Positions 54,183 to 61,759 of a stretch of 64,000 nt of DNA are shown here, one piece after another. The position numbers and the translations under genes are program-made. Position 1 is the stretch's first letter. Each line of letters begins with the position of its first letter. The stretch covers positions 1-64,000 of the forward strand of contig JAJDXR010000062.1 in NCBI GenBank assembly GCA_022823165.1, read 5' to 3'. This DNA is from Anaerolineae bacterium. GTDB taxonomy: Bacteria; Chloroflexota; Anaerolineae; Aggregatilineales; Phototrophicaceae. The notes under the pieces were generated by a model, which worked only from the letters and a program-made list of their open reading frames with translations, made no database searches and was not told the origin of the DNA.

Positions 54183-54734
54183 ATGAACGCTGATCGCGAC
54201 GACGAACGCTACCGCGACATCCTCAAAAAGATCGCTGAGGCGAGCCCCTTCGGCAGCAAGCGGCGCGAATTGCAGCCGCTTACGCCGCAGGATCGCGCCC
54301 TGGATCGCATCAACGCCGTCGACGCCCTGGCCCAGCTAAGCCGCCGAGACTATAAGCGCGCCCGCTGCTACGGACCCAAGTCGCTGCGCGGCTCGGCTTG
54401 GTCCGCGGCGGTCGTCTGGTACCATAAGGCGGGTTACCACGGCTACCAGACCTTGTACCTGCTGGGCGTCTGGGCGCATTATGACAGCGACCAGATGCTG
54501 CTCAGCATCGCTGAACGCCACCTGCCCTATCGCGCGCCGGTATATGATGCCGGCGTCTATCGCGTGGCTATACAAAACAGCTTCAACCTCTACTACGACG
54601 ACGCCGGCGGCCCGCCTGGCGCCGCGGACAAGCTGCTGCACCGCTGCCCTTACCAGGATAAAGAGCGCCTGGCGCAGCGTCAAACGCTCAAAGATATTGT
54701 CTCGCAATGGCAACGGAAGCTGGAGACCAGCTAG
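54183..54734 (+). CDS. Hypothetical protein
   Basis: This 183-residue protein has a charged N-terminus (NADRDDERYRDILKKIAEASPFGSKRREL) and a central segment rich in aromatic and basic residues (WYHKAGYHGYQTLYLLGVWAHYDSDQ). No family, signal peptide or membrane helix is recognised. It starts 15 bp after the alpha/beta-hydrolase gene, so the two are probably co-transcribed. It converges tail-to-tail, with a 4-bp overlap, with the E1-like gene of the E2-JAB-E1 operon. It is not called as the missing ubiquitin-like modifier: it has no Gly-Gly-type C-terminus. Confidence 0.55.
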   Translation: MNADRDDERYRDILKKIAEASPFGSKRRELQPLTPQDRALDRINAVDALAQLSRRDYKRARCYGPKSLRGSAWSAAVVWYHKAGYHGYQTLYLLGVWAHYDSDQMLLSIAERHLPYRAPVYDAGVYRVAIQNSFNLYYDDAGGPPGAADKLLHRCPYQDKERLAQRQTLKDIVSQWQRKLETS

Positions 54735-55657
54735 TCGTCCTCGTCTTCAAATTCAATATCGGTGGTCAAGCCGGAAGCCGCCAGATCCGCCAGAGAAATG
54801 CTGCGCTCGTCGCCATCAACCAGCTTGCTCACCCCTTGCTTGAGCCGTTCGCCGCAGACGAGGCAATCGGGATCGCGGTCGATCTCGATCCAGGTACCGG
54901 TATGCGGGTCGCTTTCCTGCCCTTCAAATATGTCCATGGCGCTGTTGGCGACAATCAAGGTATTAGCCGGCATAGGCTTGTGCGCGCCGGCGCCGCGCAG
55001 CAGCTCGTTGATGATGAGATCCGTTTGAATGCCCGCCACTTTGGTGACATTAACCCACAAGCCCGGTTCGGCTTCCAGGGCGCCCGTCTCGCCGATCATG
55101 CCGTAATCGAGTTCTCCAGCCGGGCTTAGCGCGACCATGACGCCAACGCGCGTCGCTTCCGACCAGCAGGCGTAGCAGGGACCGTCATAGGGTCGAATGA
55201 TGACGTGGTCGCCGCCTTCGCCGCGTTCGTACACGCCGGCGTAGGAAGCGCTGAGGCGACGCTCCAGGCATTGTTCGTTGATAGCGAATTTCACTTGCTC
55301 GCTGTCAACCGCCGCAACCAGAATATCCACATCATCCAGGCAATCCCAATGGTCTTCAATCAAGCCGGCGCGTATTTCAACCTGCGCCTCGGGATTACGA
55401 TTCAGGATCAGATCGGCCAGGGCCGCGGCTTTGTTCTGGCCGATGTAGCGCAGGTCAGCGACGTGCCGGGTTACATTGCCCGCTTCCAGCGCATCGCTGT
55501 CCACCAGCACAAATCTGCGGACGCCGCTCATAGCCAGGCTGAGGGCTACAAATCCGCCGCCCGACCCCAAGCCTGCGACCGCTACCTTCTTCTCGGCTAA
55601 CCAACTCAGGTTGTCGGCTCCGATGAGCCGTTCTACGCGCTCCCACATGTCAGTCAT
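54731..55657 (-). CDS. E1/ThiF-like activating enzyme
   Basis: This 308-residue enzyme of the MoeB/ThiF/E1 superfamily should adenylate the C-terminus of a ubiquitin-like protein. Nucleotide-binding loop VAGLGSGGGFVALSL (about 27-41), ATP-ribose Asp53, the conserved Asn61 and Arg64 in NVTRHV, Lys76 and Asp118 (LVAAVDSEQ) are all present. Two CxxC pairs (Cys161/164 and Cys265/268) form the structural zinc site. Cys130 is a candidate for a thioester but is unproved. It is 4 bp after the JAB-like gene and is the last gene of the E2-JAB-E1 operon. Confidence 0.88.
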   Translation of the reverse strand: MTDMWERVERLIGADNLSWLAEKKVAVAGLGSGGGFVALSLAMSGVRRFVLVDSDALEAGNVTRHVADLRYIGQNKAAALADLILNRNPEAQVEIRAGLIEDHWDCLDDVDILVAAVDSEQVKFAINEQCLERRLSASYAGVYERGEGGDHVIIRPYDGPCYACWSEATRVGVMVALSPAGELDYGMIGETGALEAEPGLWVNVTKVAGIQTDLIINELLRGAGAHKPMPANTLIVANSAMDIFEGQESDPHTGTWIEIDRDPDCLVCGERLKQGVSKLVDGDERSISLADLAASGLTTDIEFEDEDD

Positions 55658-55661
55658 GCCA

Positions 55662-56885
55662 TTAGACCTCGGAATCCATTCGCGCGCCGCCAGCATCTGG
55701 CGGCCGATTCTTGCCACCGCCATAAGCATCCGCGTCTCCGAGCGGCTCGTCAGCCAGATCGATCACCGGGATGATCTGAATCGGCGGTTGCCGCAATCCC
55801 AGCTCGACTTCGATGGCGACCAGGTAGTCGATCAGCTTGCTCTCGCTGGACCAGCGCCAGTCCGGCGGATCCTGGATTGGCCTGGCGACTTCCCACAACA
55901 ACTGGAAGCTGGCGACCGGGTCCATCAAATTGACGCCCGCGACAGCCGGCGCATGATAAGCCTGCGGGGCGCTCTGCGGATAGTCATGCTGCGTGACGAA
56001 CAGGATAAAGGAAACGGCGTCTTGCCGGAGCGTGATAAAGCAGAATTCCAGCGGCACTTCGCCATCGCACTCGTAAAACAGCGTGCGGACCAGCAAACCA
56101 TCATCCGCCAGCGCGAAAGTCTCGTCAGTCAGGCGATCAGCCAGCACCACATGCCAGCCATATTTCATCATCGACGGCAATGTATCCGCGGGCACAACGA
56201 CCGGGTGCACCGGCTGGAATTTGCGCACATCGCGATGGATATACCACCAGTCCACGCGCATATCGAAGCCGTTGTTCATCGGCACAGTAATATAATTTAC
56301 CGCCAGGTCTGTTTCGCCAATGATAGGCGCATGGCCCACAGTAACAATCGGAACCAGCAGCGAGTCCATTCCCAGATCATCATCGTCAAGCCAGGACAGC
56401 GCCGTCATGTGATCGCCATGGCTGGGCTGAATCATGGAACCGGGCTGCTTGTGCCAATCGCCCAGATACCTCAGGGGAACATCGAAACGATCCTGCAGCG
56501 CGTTACTGCCGCGATGCCGTTCGCGGTGAAAATGCCAATTCTCCTGCAGCCACCAAATGACTTCGTCTTGCAGCGCGTCGCCTTGCTGAAATGTGTGTGA
56601 GCGGCGCACGGCCGTCTCGTCCGGCGAAATGGTGTCCAGCACATAGATCGTGGGCAGTCCTTCCGGAGTGTCATCCTCGATGACGAAGCCCACCATAGCT
56701 TCACCGGTTTCGTCCGCCATAAATTGGCTGGCCGCCGATAACATGCGCTCCACCGCTCGCTGGGACAAGACCAGATTGGGTACGATCCCGCGTGAAATCA
56801 TGGCCATCCCCCGCAAGCGTTTCCTGATATGTTCGAATTCGGCTTGTACCAGCCTGATGAATTCCGGTTCATCCGCTGTCCGCAT
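55662..56885 (-). CDS. JAB/JAMM-like protein with altered zinc motif and E2-like C-terminal domain
   Basis: This 407-residue protein is the middle gene of the operon. A JAB/MPN-like region covers about residues 38-230. Glu62 (TGEAMVG) and the downstream motif HKQPG...PSHGD (His145, Gln147, Ser155, Asp158) align with the E-x(n)-HSHPxxxxPSxxD active site. The second zinc His is replaced by Gln147. Desubiquitinase-type cleavage is therefore uncertain. Residues about 275-330 (FCFITLRQDAVSFILFVTQH followed by DYPQSAPQAY) have the strand-YPxxPP pattern of the UBC/RWD fold but no Cys at the active-site position. ATG 56885 is used: it lies 2 bp after the E2 stop. Confidence 0.72.
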   Translation of the reverse strand: MRTADEPEFIRLVQAEFEHIRKRLRGMAMISRGIVPNLVLSQRAVERMLSAASQFMADETGEAMVGFVIEDDTPEGLPTIYVLDTISPDETAVRRSHTFQQGDALQDEVIWWLQENWHFHRERHRGSNALQDRFDVPLRYLGDWHKQPGSMIQPSHGDHMTALSWLDDDDLGMDSLLVPIVTVGHAPIIGETDLAVNYITVPMNNGFDMRVDWWYIHRDVRKFQPVHPVVVPADTLPSMMKYGWHVVLADRLTDETFALADDGLLVRTLFYECDGEVPLEFCFITLRQDAVSFILFVTQHDYPQSAPQAYHAPAVAGVNLMDPVASFQLLWEVARPIQDPPDWRWSSESKLIDYLVAIEVELGLRQPPIQIIPVIDLADEPLGDADAYGGGKNRPPDAGGARMDSEV

Positions 56886-56887
56886 GA

Positions 56888-57361
56888 TCAACGTCTCCGG
56901 CGGCGGGGCAAGGGCGTACTCGCTTTGATCCGTTCTTCTATGCCGGGCCAGTTGCCGGTTGAGCGCCAGGTGTAATAAGCATAGAGCCACTGTATCGCCC
57001 AGCCGCCAACGGTCACCGCGGTCGATTTTGACGGGTTCCAGCCGTATTGTTCGCCATCTTTCGGGTTGAACAAGCATAGCTGGCCGTCTTCGTATTGATG
57101 TTTTTCGCTGTAAATTCGCGGTTTGACGCAGTAAGCCTCAGCCGGACGATTGGGATACTCTTTGGGATAAACCAGCTTCAAGCTGTGACGCGGCGAATCC
57201 AGGATGCTCATATTGATCTCGACAATTCCCTGCCAATATAGCAACCCGCCAAATGGAGGCACGACCAGTTTAAAGGTGTTGCCAAAGGCGGCTTTCATCG
57301 CCTCGACTTCCCAGACAAGGCGGGCTGAGACATTCTTGCGCGTACCCCACCAATTTGACAT
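56888..57361 (-). CDS. Prokaryotic E2-like ubiquitin-conjugating-fold protein
   Basis: This 157-residue protein matches the bacterial Prok-E2 group. It has strands around NMSILDSPRHSLKLVYPKEYPNRP (the YPxxP turn), His88, then the probable catalytic cysteine Cys96 in EDGQLCLFNP and the C-terminal pattern WAIQWLYAYYTWRSTGNWPG. The cysteine would carry the modifier as a thioester. The very basic tail (PRRRRR) is notable. It is the first gene of the operon and is followed 2 bp later by the JAB-like gene. Function follows from the family; the modifier is unknown. Confidence 0.85.
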   Translation of the reverse strand: MSNWWGTRKNVSARLVWEVEAMKAAFGNTFKLVVPPFGGLLYWQGIVEINMSILDSPRHSLKLVYPKEYPNRPAEAYCVKPRIYSEKHQYEDGQLCLFNPKDGEQYGWNPSKSTAVTVGGWAIQWLYAYYTWRSTGNWPGIEERIKASTPLPRRRRR

Positions 57362-57639
57362 TGGGCGCTCTCCGAACTGCGGTCAAGATCTAGCCGGTTG
57401 AATCAACTGTATTGATTTAGTCAATCCTTGTCTAGGTTCAGCAAGGCGGAGCCAATAAGTTCACTGCCGCAGCGCATAGAAACCGGCGAATCACAACATC
57501 AAGTTTAACCCGCTGCAACTCGCGCGATTGCGGCATTTAATCCCTAAGCAATAGCGATATGAATTCAGGCTCTGCGGCGCCGACAATTAGGACTTTACCA
57601 GTGGCGTGGACAGACGCTGGCTGTCTCTGATAAAACAGA

Positions 57640-57694
57640 AAGGTCAATCGGGATGGGAAGGCTTCGTCACCTGTTCACATTCCCGATTGACCTT
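57640..57694. promoter_or_regulatory. 14-bp perfect inverted repeat upstream of the iron-binding-protein gene
   Basis: The arms AAGGTCAATCGGGA (57640-57653) and TCCCGATTGACCTT (57681-57694) are exactly complementary and separated by 27 nt. It lies 59 bp before ATG 57753, within the 391-bp divergent gap to the E2-like gene. No U-tract follows. It could be a leader-RNA hairpin, an operator pair or an extragenic palindrome. The remainder of the gap has no recognised gene, only short minus-strand frames. Confidence 0.5.
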
Positions 57695-57752
57695 CGTCAA
57701 TCTATGCGAATCCTAACGTGGATTTGCAGCATACGCAAGGAGCGTAAACCTT

Positions 57753-58772
57753 ATGTCCGCAACACGAATTACCCTCTTCAGTCTGGGGGTACTGCTGGTC
57801 GCGCTTGCTGGCGCGCCGGCGCTCGCAGATGACGAGCCGGTCCTCACCGTTTACTCGGGCCGCAACGAGAGCTTGATTGGTCCCATACTGGCGCAATTCA
57901 GCGAGGATACCGGCATTGCCGTGGAAATCCTCTATGGCGGCACTAGCGCCGTCGCCAATCAGATCCTCACCGAGGGCGAGAACAGCCCGGCCGATGTGTT
58001 CATCGCGCAGGACGGCGGCGCCCTCGGCGCGCTGGCGGCGGCCGATATGCTGCAGGCGCTGCCGGAAGCGACGCTGAGCCGCGTTCTCGATGCCGCCTTT
58101 GTTTCTCCGGCTGGCCTCTGGGTCGGCTTGAGCGGGCGCGCGCGCGTCCTGGTTTACAACCCGGAATTGCTCGACGAGATGGGGCTTGAGCTGCCCGGTT
58201 CCATACTCGATTTGACCGCTGACAAATGGCGCGGGCTGGTTGGCTGGGCGCCGACCAACGCTTCGTTCGTCGCCAATGTCACTGCCATGCGCGTACTGCT
58301 CGGAGATTGCGACGCCGAAGATTGGCTGGCGGCGATGATAGCCAACGATGCGCAGGCCTATCCCAAGAATACGCCCATCGTGCAAGCGGTCATCAATGGC
58401 GAAATCCCGGTCGGCCTGGTCAATCACTATTATCTGTATCGTTTCCTGGCCGAAGATCCTGAGATTACGGCGACCCTGCATTTTTTCCCCGGCGGCGATG
58501 TCGGCTCGCTGATCAATATAGCCGGCGCGGCAATCCTGCAGAGCAGCGATCGGCAAGATCTGGCGCTGCAATTGGTTGACTATCTGCTGAGTGATTCGGC
58601 GCAGGCCTACTTCGCTGCCAAGACCTACGAGTATCCGCTGGTGACAAGCGTCGATCCCAGCGTCGACTTGCCAGCGCTGGCGGATATTGAAGCGCCGGAA
58701 ATCGACCTGTCGGATCTCGATGACTTGCAGGGTACGCTGGAAATGATCGAAAACAGCGGCGCGCTGGACTAG
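57753..58772 (+). CDS. Iron(III)-type ABC transporter substrate-binding protein (FutA/FbpA-like)
   Basis: This 339-residue secreted protein has a signal peptide (residues 1-25, ending LAD) and the opening VLTVYSGRNESLIGPIL typical of ferric-binding proteins. A pair of Tyr in NHYYLYR corresponds to the iron-coordinating tyrosines, and YPLVTSVDPS near the end is also family-like. It should bind Fe3+ in the periplasm and deliver it to the permease encoded 70 bp downstream. A Fur box was not identified. Similar proteins can bind other cations or phosphonates, so iron is a probable assignment. Confidence 0.85.
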   Translation: MSATRITLFSLGVLLVALAGAPALADDEPVLTVYSGRNESLIGPILAQFSEDTGIAVEILYGGTSAVANQILTEGENSPADVFIAQDGGALGALAAADMLQALPEATLSRVLDAAFVSPAGLWVGLSGRARVLVYNPELLDEMGLELPGSILDLTADKWRGLVGWAPTNASFVANVTAMRVLLGDCDAEDWLAAMIANDAQAYPKNTPIVQAVINGEIPVGLVNHYYLYRFLAEDPEITATLHFFPGGDVGSLINIAGAAILQSSDRQDLALQLVDYLLSDSAQAYFAAKTYEYPLVTSVDPSVDLPALADIEAPEIDLSDLDDLQGTLEMIENSGALD

Positions 58773-58796
58773 GCGCGGCGCAAAATTGGGCAGAAT

Positions 58797-58821
58797 ATGG
58801 GCGGGGTCTAGCCTCGCCCAT
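58797..58821 (+). terminator. Hairpin between binding-protein and permease genes
   Basis: The arms ATGGGCGGGG (58797-58806) and CCTCGCCCAT (58812-58821) pair with one mismatch around a 5-nt loop, 25 bp after the binding-protein stop. It probably attenuates read-through to the permease gene. The GGGCG-GG core resembles the extragenic palindromes at 106-125 and 34209-34302. Confidence 0.55.
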
Positions 58822-58840
58822 TTGAATCGTTAGGGAGTCT

Positions 58841-60475
58841 ATGCAGCTATCCGGCATCATTCCGCCGAGATTCCGCAGCGACAGACGTCAAGGCCGGCTG
58901 CCGGCGCGCTGGCATGTTGGCAATCGCCAGCTTCTTCAGGCAATCAGCCTGGCAGTCGTGGCTTGCGTCATGATCCCCGTGGCCTATTTGGTGATCGGCG
59001 CGGTCGGCGCCGGGCAGGATGGCGTCGACTATTTGCTGAGAACTCGCACCATCCTGATCGTGAGCAACAGCCTGGCGCTGATGCTGGCGACAACATTCCT
59101 GGCCACGCTGATCGCGATTCCCTTCGCCTGGCTGACCGGCCGCTGCGACCTTCCGGCGCGGCAGGTCTTCCTGGCGCTGGGCTTGGCGGCTATGGTCATC
59201 CCTTCTTATTTGACGGCGGTTACTTTCAGCGAAGCCTTTGGACCGAAGGGCCTCCTGCAATCCCTGCTGGAACCCCTCGGGGTGGATCGCCTGCCCAATA
59301 TCAAGGGATTTGTCGGGGCGACCCTAACCCTGACCTTCGTCACCTTTCCTTACGTCGTGCTGCCCGCGCGCGCGGCGCTACTGCAGGCCGACCGCGCGCT
59401 GGAAGAGGCCGGGCATAGCCTGGGACTCAACCGCTGGCAAGTCTTCCGCCAGATCACGCTGCCGCAACTGCGGCCGGCGCTCTCGGCCGGCATGCTGATG
59501 ACAGCGCTATATTGCTTGAGTGATTTCGGCGCCGTCGCCGTTATGCGCTTCAACGCCTTCACGCGCGCCATCTTCATCCAAACCGAGTCCTTTCGCATGG
59601 ACAAGGCCTCGGTGCTGGGCCTGGTTCTGATTGCCTTGACGATGCTATTGCTGCTGCTGCAATCTCGCCTGCATTCCAACGGCAGGCACTACCGTATCGG
59701 CACCGGCGCCTCGCGCGAATTGCAGACTGTGCAATTGGGTCGCTTAAAGCTGCCGGGCGTCCTGTTCTGCGCCGCCGTTATTTTCATGGGCGTGGCCGTC
59801 CCGCTGCTGGTCCTCTTCAAGTGGCTGGCGGGCCACATGATAACCAGCCCCATCCATGTCCCCCTCGACACGCTGGCGCAAAACACAGTCGGCGTCAGCG
59901 CGGCGTCGGCGCTTGTTGTATCGGCCGCCGCGCTGCCGCTGGCGTTGCTGGCGGCGCGCGCGTCATCCCGCTTCGACCGCTGGCTGGTCAAGCTCGCCTA
60001 TGCCGGCAATGTCCTGCCCGGGATCGTCATCGCGCTGGCGTTGGTATTCTTCGCCTCGCAGCACATGCTCAGCCTGTATCAGACGCTGCCGCTGCTGATT
60101 CTGGGCTACGCCATTCGCTTTCTGCCCTACAGCATCGGCGCCACCGAAAGCGCCTTGGAACAGATCAACCCGCGCTTTGAAGAGTCGGCGCGCAGCCTGG
60201 GCTTGACCGCGCGCGAGTCGCTCTTGCGCATCACCGTGCCGCTGGCGCGCGCCGGGATTCTGGCAGGTCTGGCGCTGGTCTTCCTCAACGTCATGAAAGA
60301 GCTGCCCATCACTTTGATATTGCGCCCCATCGGCTTCCGCACCTTCGCCACGCGCATCTGGAGCGCCTACGACGAAGCTTTTCTGTCCTCGATTGCGCTG
60401 CCCGGCCTGGCGCTGATCCTGGTATCGGCGTCCGTGCTCTTTGTCATCCTGCGGCAGGAAAAGACCGCGCCCTAG
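58841..60475 (+). CDS. Iron(III)-type ABC transporter permease (two fused halves)
   Basis: This 544-residue inner-membrane permease contains two halves, as in SfuB/FbpB, each with about six helices and its own EAA loop: EEAGHSLGLNRWQVFRQITL near residue 190 and EESARSLGLTARESLLRITV near residue 450. It imports Fe3+ delivered by the preceding binding protein. The length is normal. The ATPase gene follows after 94 bp, with an unremarkable gap. Confidence 0.9.
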   Translation: MQLSGIIPPRFRSDRRQGRLPARWHVGNRQLLQAISLAVVACVMIPVAYLVIGAVGAGQDGVDYLLRTRTILIVSNSLALMLATTFLATLIAIPFAWLTGRCDLPARQVFLALGLAAMVIPSYLTAVTFSEAFGPKGLLQSLLEPLGVDRLPNIKGFVGATLTLTFVTFPYVVLPARAALLQADRALEEAGHSLGLNRWQVFRQITLPQLRPALSAGMLMTALYCLSDFGAVAVMRFNAFTRAIFIQTESFRMDKASVLGLVLIALTMLLLLLQSRLHSNGRHYRIGTGASRELQTVQLGRLKLPGVLFCAAVIFMGVAVPLLVLFKWLAGHMITSPIHVPLDTLAQNTVGVSAASALVVSAAALPLALLAARASSRFDRWLVKLAYAGNVLPGIVIALALVFFASQHMLSLYQTLPLLILGYAIRFLPYSIGATESALEQINPRFEESARSLGLTARESLLRITVPLARAGILAGLALVFLNVMKELPITLILRPIGFRTFATRIWSAYDEAFLSSIALPGLALILVSASVLFVILRQEKTAP

Positions 60476-60569
60476 CCGGGTCCGGCGGGCCGGCTCGATT
60501 TCCCCTTTATGCCTGCGACATTTCTACTATGCTTGAGCAGGCCAACCAAAACCACGCCTGGCTGAAATT

Positions 60570-61604
60570 ATGGAATACTCGCTGCAAGCGGATCATTTGA
60601 CCAAACGCTACAACGGCCAGTCGCCGGCCGTGAACGACATCACGCTGCGCGTTCGACCCAGCGAGTTCTTGACCTTACTGGGTCCCAGCGGCGGCGGCAA
60701 GACCACCACGCTGCGCCTGCTAGCCGGCTTCGAGCGGCCCACAAGCGGGCGAATCCAGATAAGCAATCGCATCGTCGCCGATGATTCTCGCTTCACGCCG
60801 CCCGAAAAGCGCAAAGTCGGCATGGTGTTTCAGGATTACGCGCTCTTCCCTCATGTGGACGTGGCGGGCAATGTCGCCTTTGGCCTGCGCGGATCCCGGA
60901 CGGAAAACGAGCGCCGGACGAAACAGTTGCTGTCGTTGGTCGGCTTGTCGCAATTCGCGAGCCGCATGCCGCATGAATTATCCGGCGGCCAGCAGCAGCG
61001 GGTGGCTTTGGCGCGCGCACTGGCTCCCGAGCCAGATATTTTGCTGCTTGACGAGCCCTTCTCGAATCTTGATACGGGCTTGCGAGCGCAAGTACGCGCC
61101 GATGTGCGCACAATTCTGCTTAAAACCGAGACCACCGCTGTTTTCGTCACGCACGACCAGCAAGAAGCGCTGAGCCTGTCCGATGAGATCGCCGTCATAT
61201 TTGATGGCAAGCTCGTGCAAGTGGCGACTCCGCACGCCATCTACAACCGCCCGGCCAATGTCCAGGTGGCGAAATTTATCGGCGAAGCCAACTTCTTGCC
61301 GGCGGAAGCTCATGGCATGACCGCGTCCAGCCGACTGGGCGAAGTCAAGCTCTTTCATCCCAAATCGGGCCAGGTGCAGCTGATGATTCGCCCGGAAGCG
61401 CTGGCGGTTGGATTCGACGACCAAGGCAGTCCCGCGCTGGTTCGCTGGCGCGAATTCTACGGGCACTATCAGCGGCTGGGTTTGTCGCTGGCGGATGGCA
61501 CCGAACTGGTGGCGCGCACCAGCGTGGACAGGTATTTTCAGCGCGGGAACGAAGTCCGCATAACCTTGGCGCTGCCGGCTTTGGCTTATGATAAGGTTGA
61601 GTGA
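60570..61604 (+). CDS. Iron(III)-type ABC transporter ATPase with TOBE domain
   Basis: This 344-residue ATPase of the FbpC/PotA type has Walker A GPSGGGKTT, signature LSGGQQQRVALARAL, Walker B ILLLDEPFSNLD, the switch His in VTHDQQEAL and a C-terminal TOBE-like beta domain (about 250-344). It energises the fused permease. It is the third and last gene of the operon. The next gene (macro domain) is 155 bp away with a marked change in base composition. Confidence 0.9.
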   Translation: MEYSLQADHLTKRYNGQSPAVNDITLRVRPSEFLTLLGPSGGGKTTTLRLLAGFERPTSGRIQISNRIVADDSRFTPPEKRKVGMVFQDYALFPHVDVAGNVAFGLRGSRTENERRTKQLLSLVGLSQFASRMPHELSGGQQQRVALARALAPEPDILLLDEPFSNLDTGLRAQVRADVRTILLKTETTAVFVTHDQQEALSLSDEIAVIFDGKLVQVATPHAIYNRPANVQVAKFIGEANFLPAEAHGMTASSRLGEVKLFHPKSGQVQLMIRPEALAVGFDDQGSPALVRWREFYGHYQRLGLSLADGTELVARTSVDRYFQRGNEVRITLALPALAYDKVE

Positions 61605-61635
61605 GTAATAGATTGAGACAACTAGCTAGCAGGAC

Positions 61636-61664
61636 TTGCAGTTGCAGAACATTTGTACTATCAT
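61636..61664 (+). promoter_or_regulatory. Candidate promoter of the macro-domain/DarT-like operon
   Basis: TTGCAG (61636-61641) and TATCAT (61659-61664) are separated by 17 bp. The -35 overlaps a direct repeat TTGCAGTTGCAG, a possible site for autoregulation as expected of toxin-antitoxin operons. The start codon lies about 95 bp downstream. Confidence 0.4.
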
Positions 61665-61759
61665 AGAGTTAGGTTCGTGGTGTATGAGTCGATTTGCGCC
61701 TACTCATGCGCCGTTGCTATACTGCAAGCGAGCGTCGACGCAGAAGGGATTATGAAGCG

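Noticed and set aside
54183..54734. The 183-residue convergent protein as the missing ubiquitin-like modifier
   Set aside because: It is longer than such modifiers, has no di-Gly-like C-terminus and no beta-grasp pattern by eye, and is on the opposite strand to the enzymes.
54731..57361. CBASS defence system
   Set aside because: E1, E2 and JAB fit Cap2/Cap3, but no CD-NTase or effector gene is adjacent on either side. The neighbours are transport and metabolic genes.
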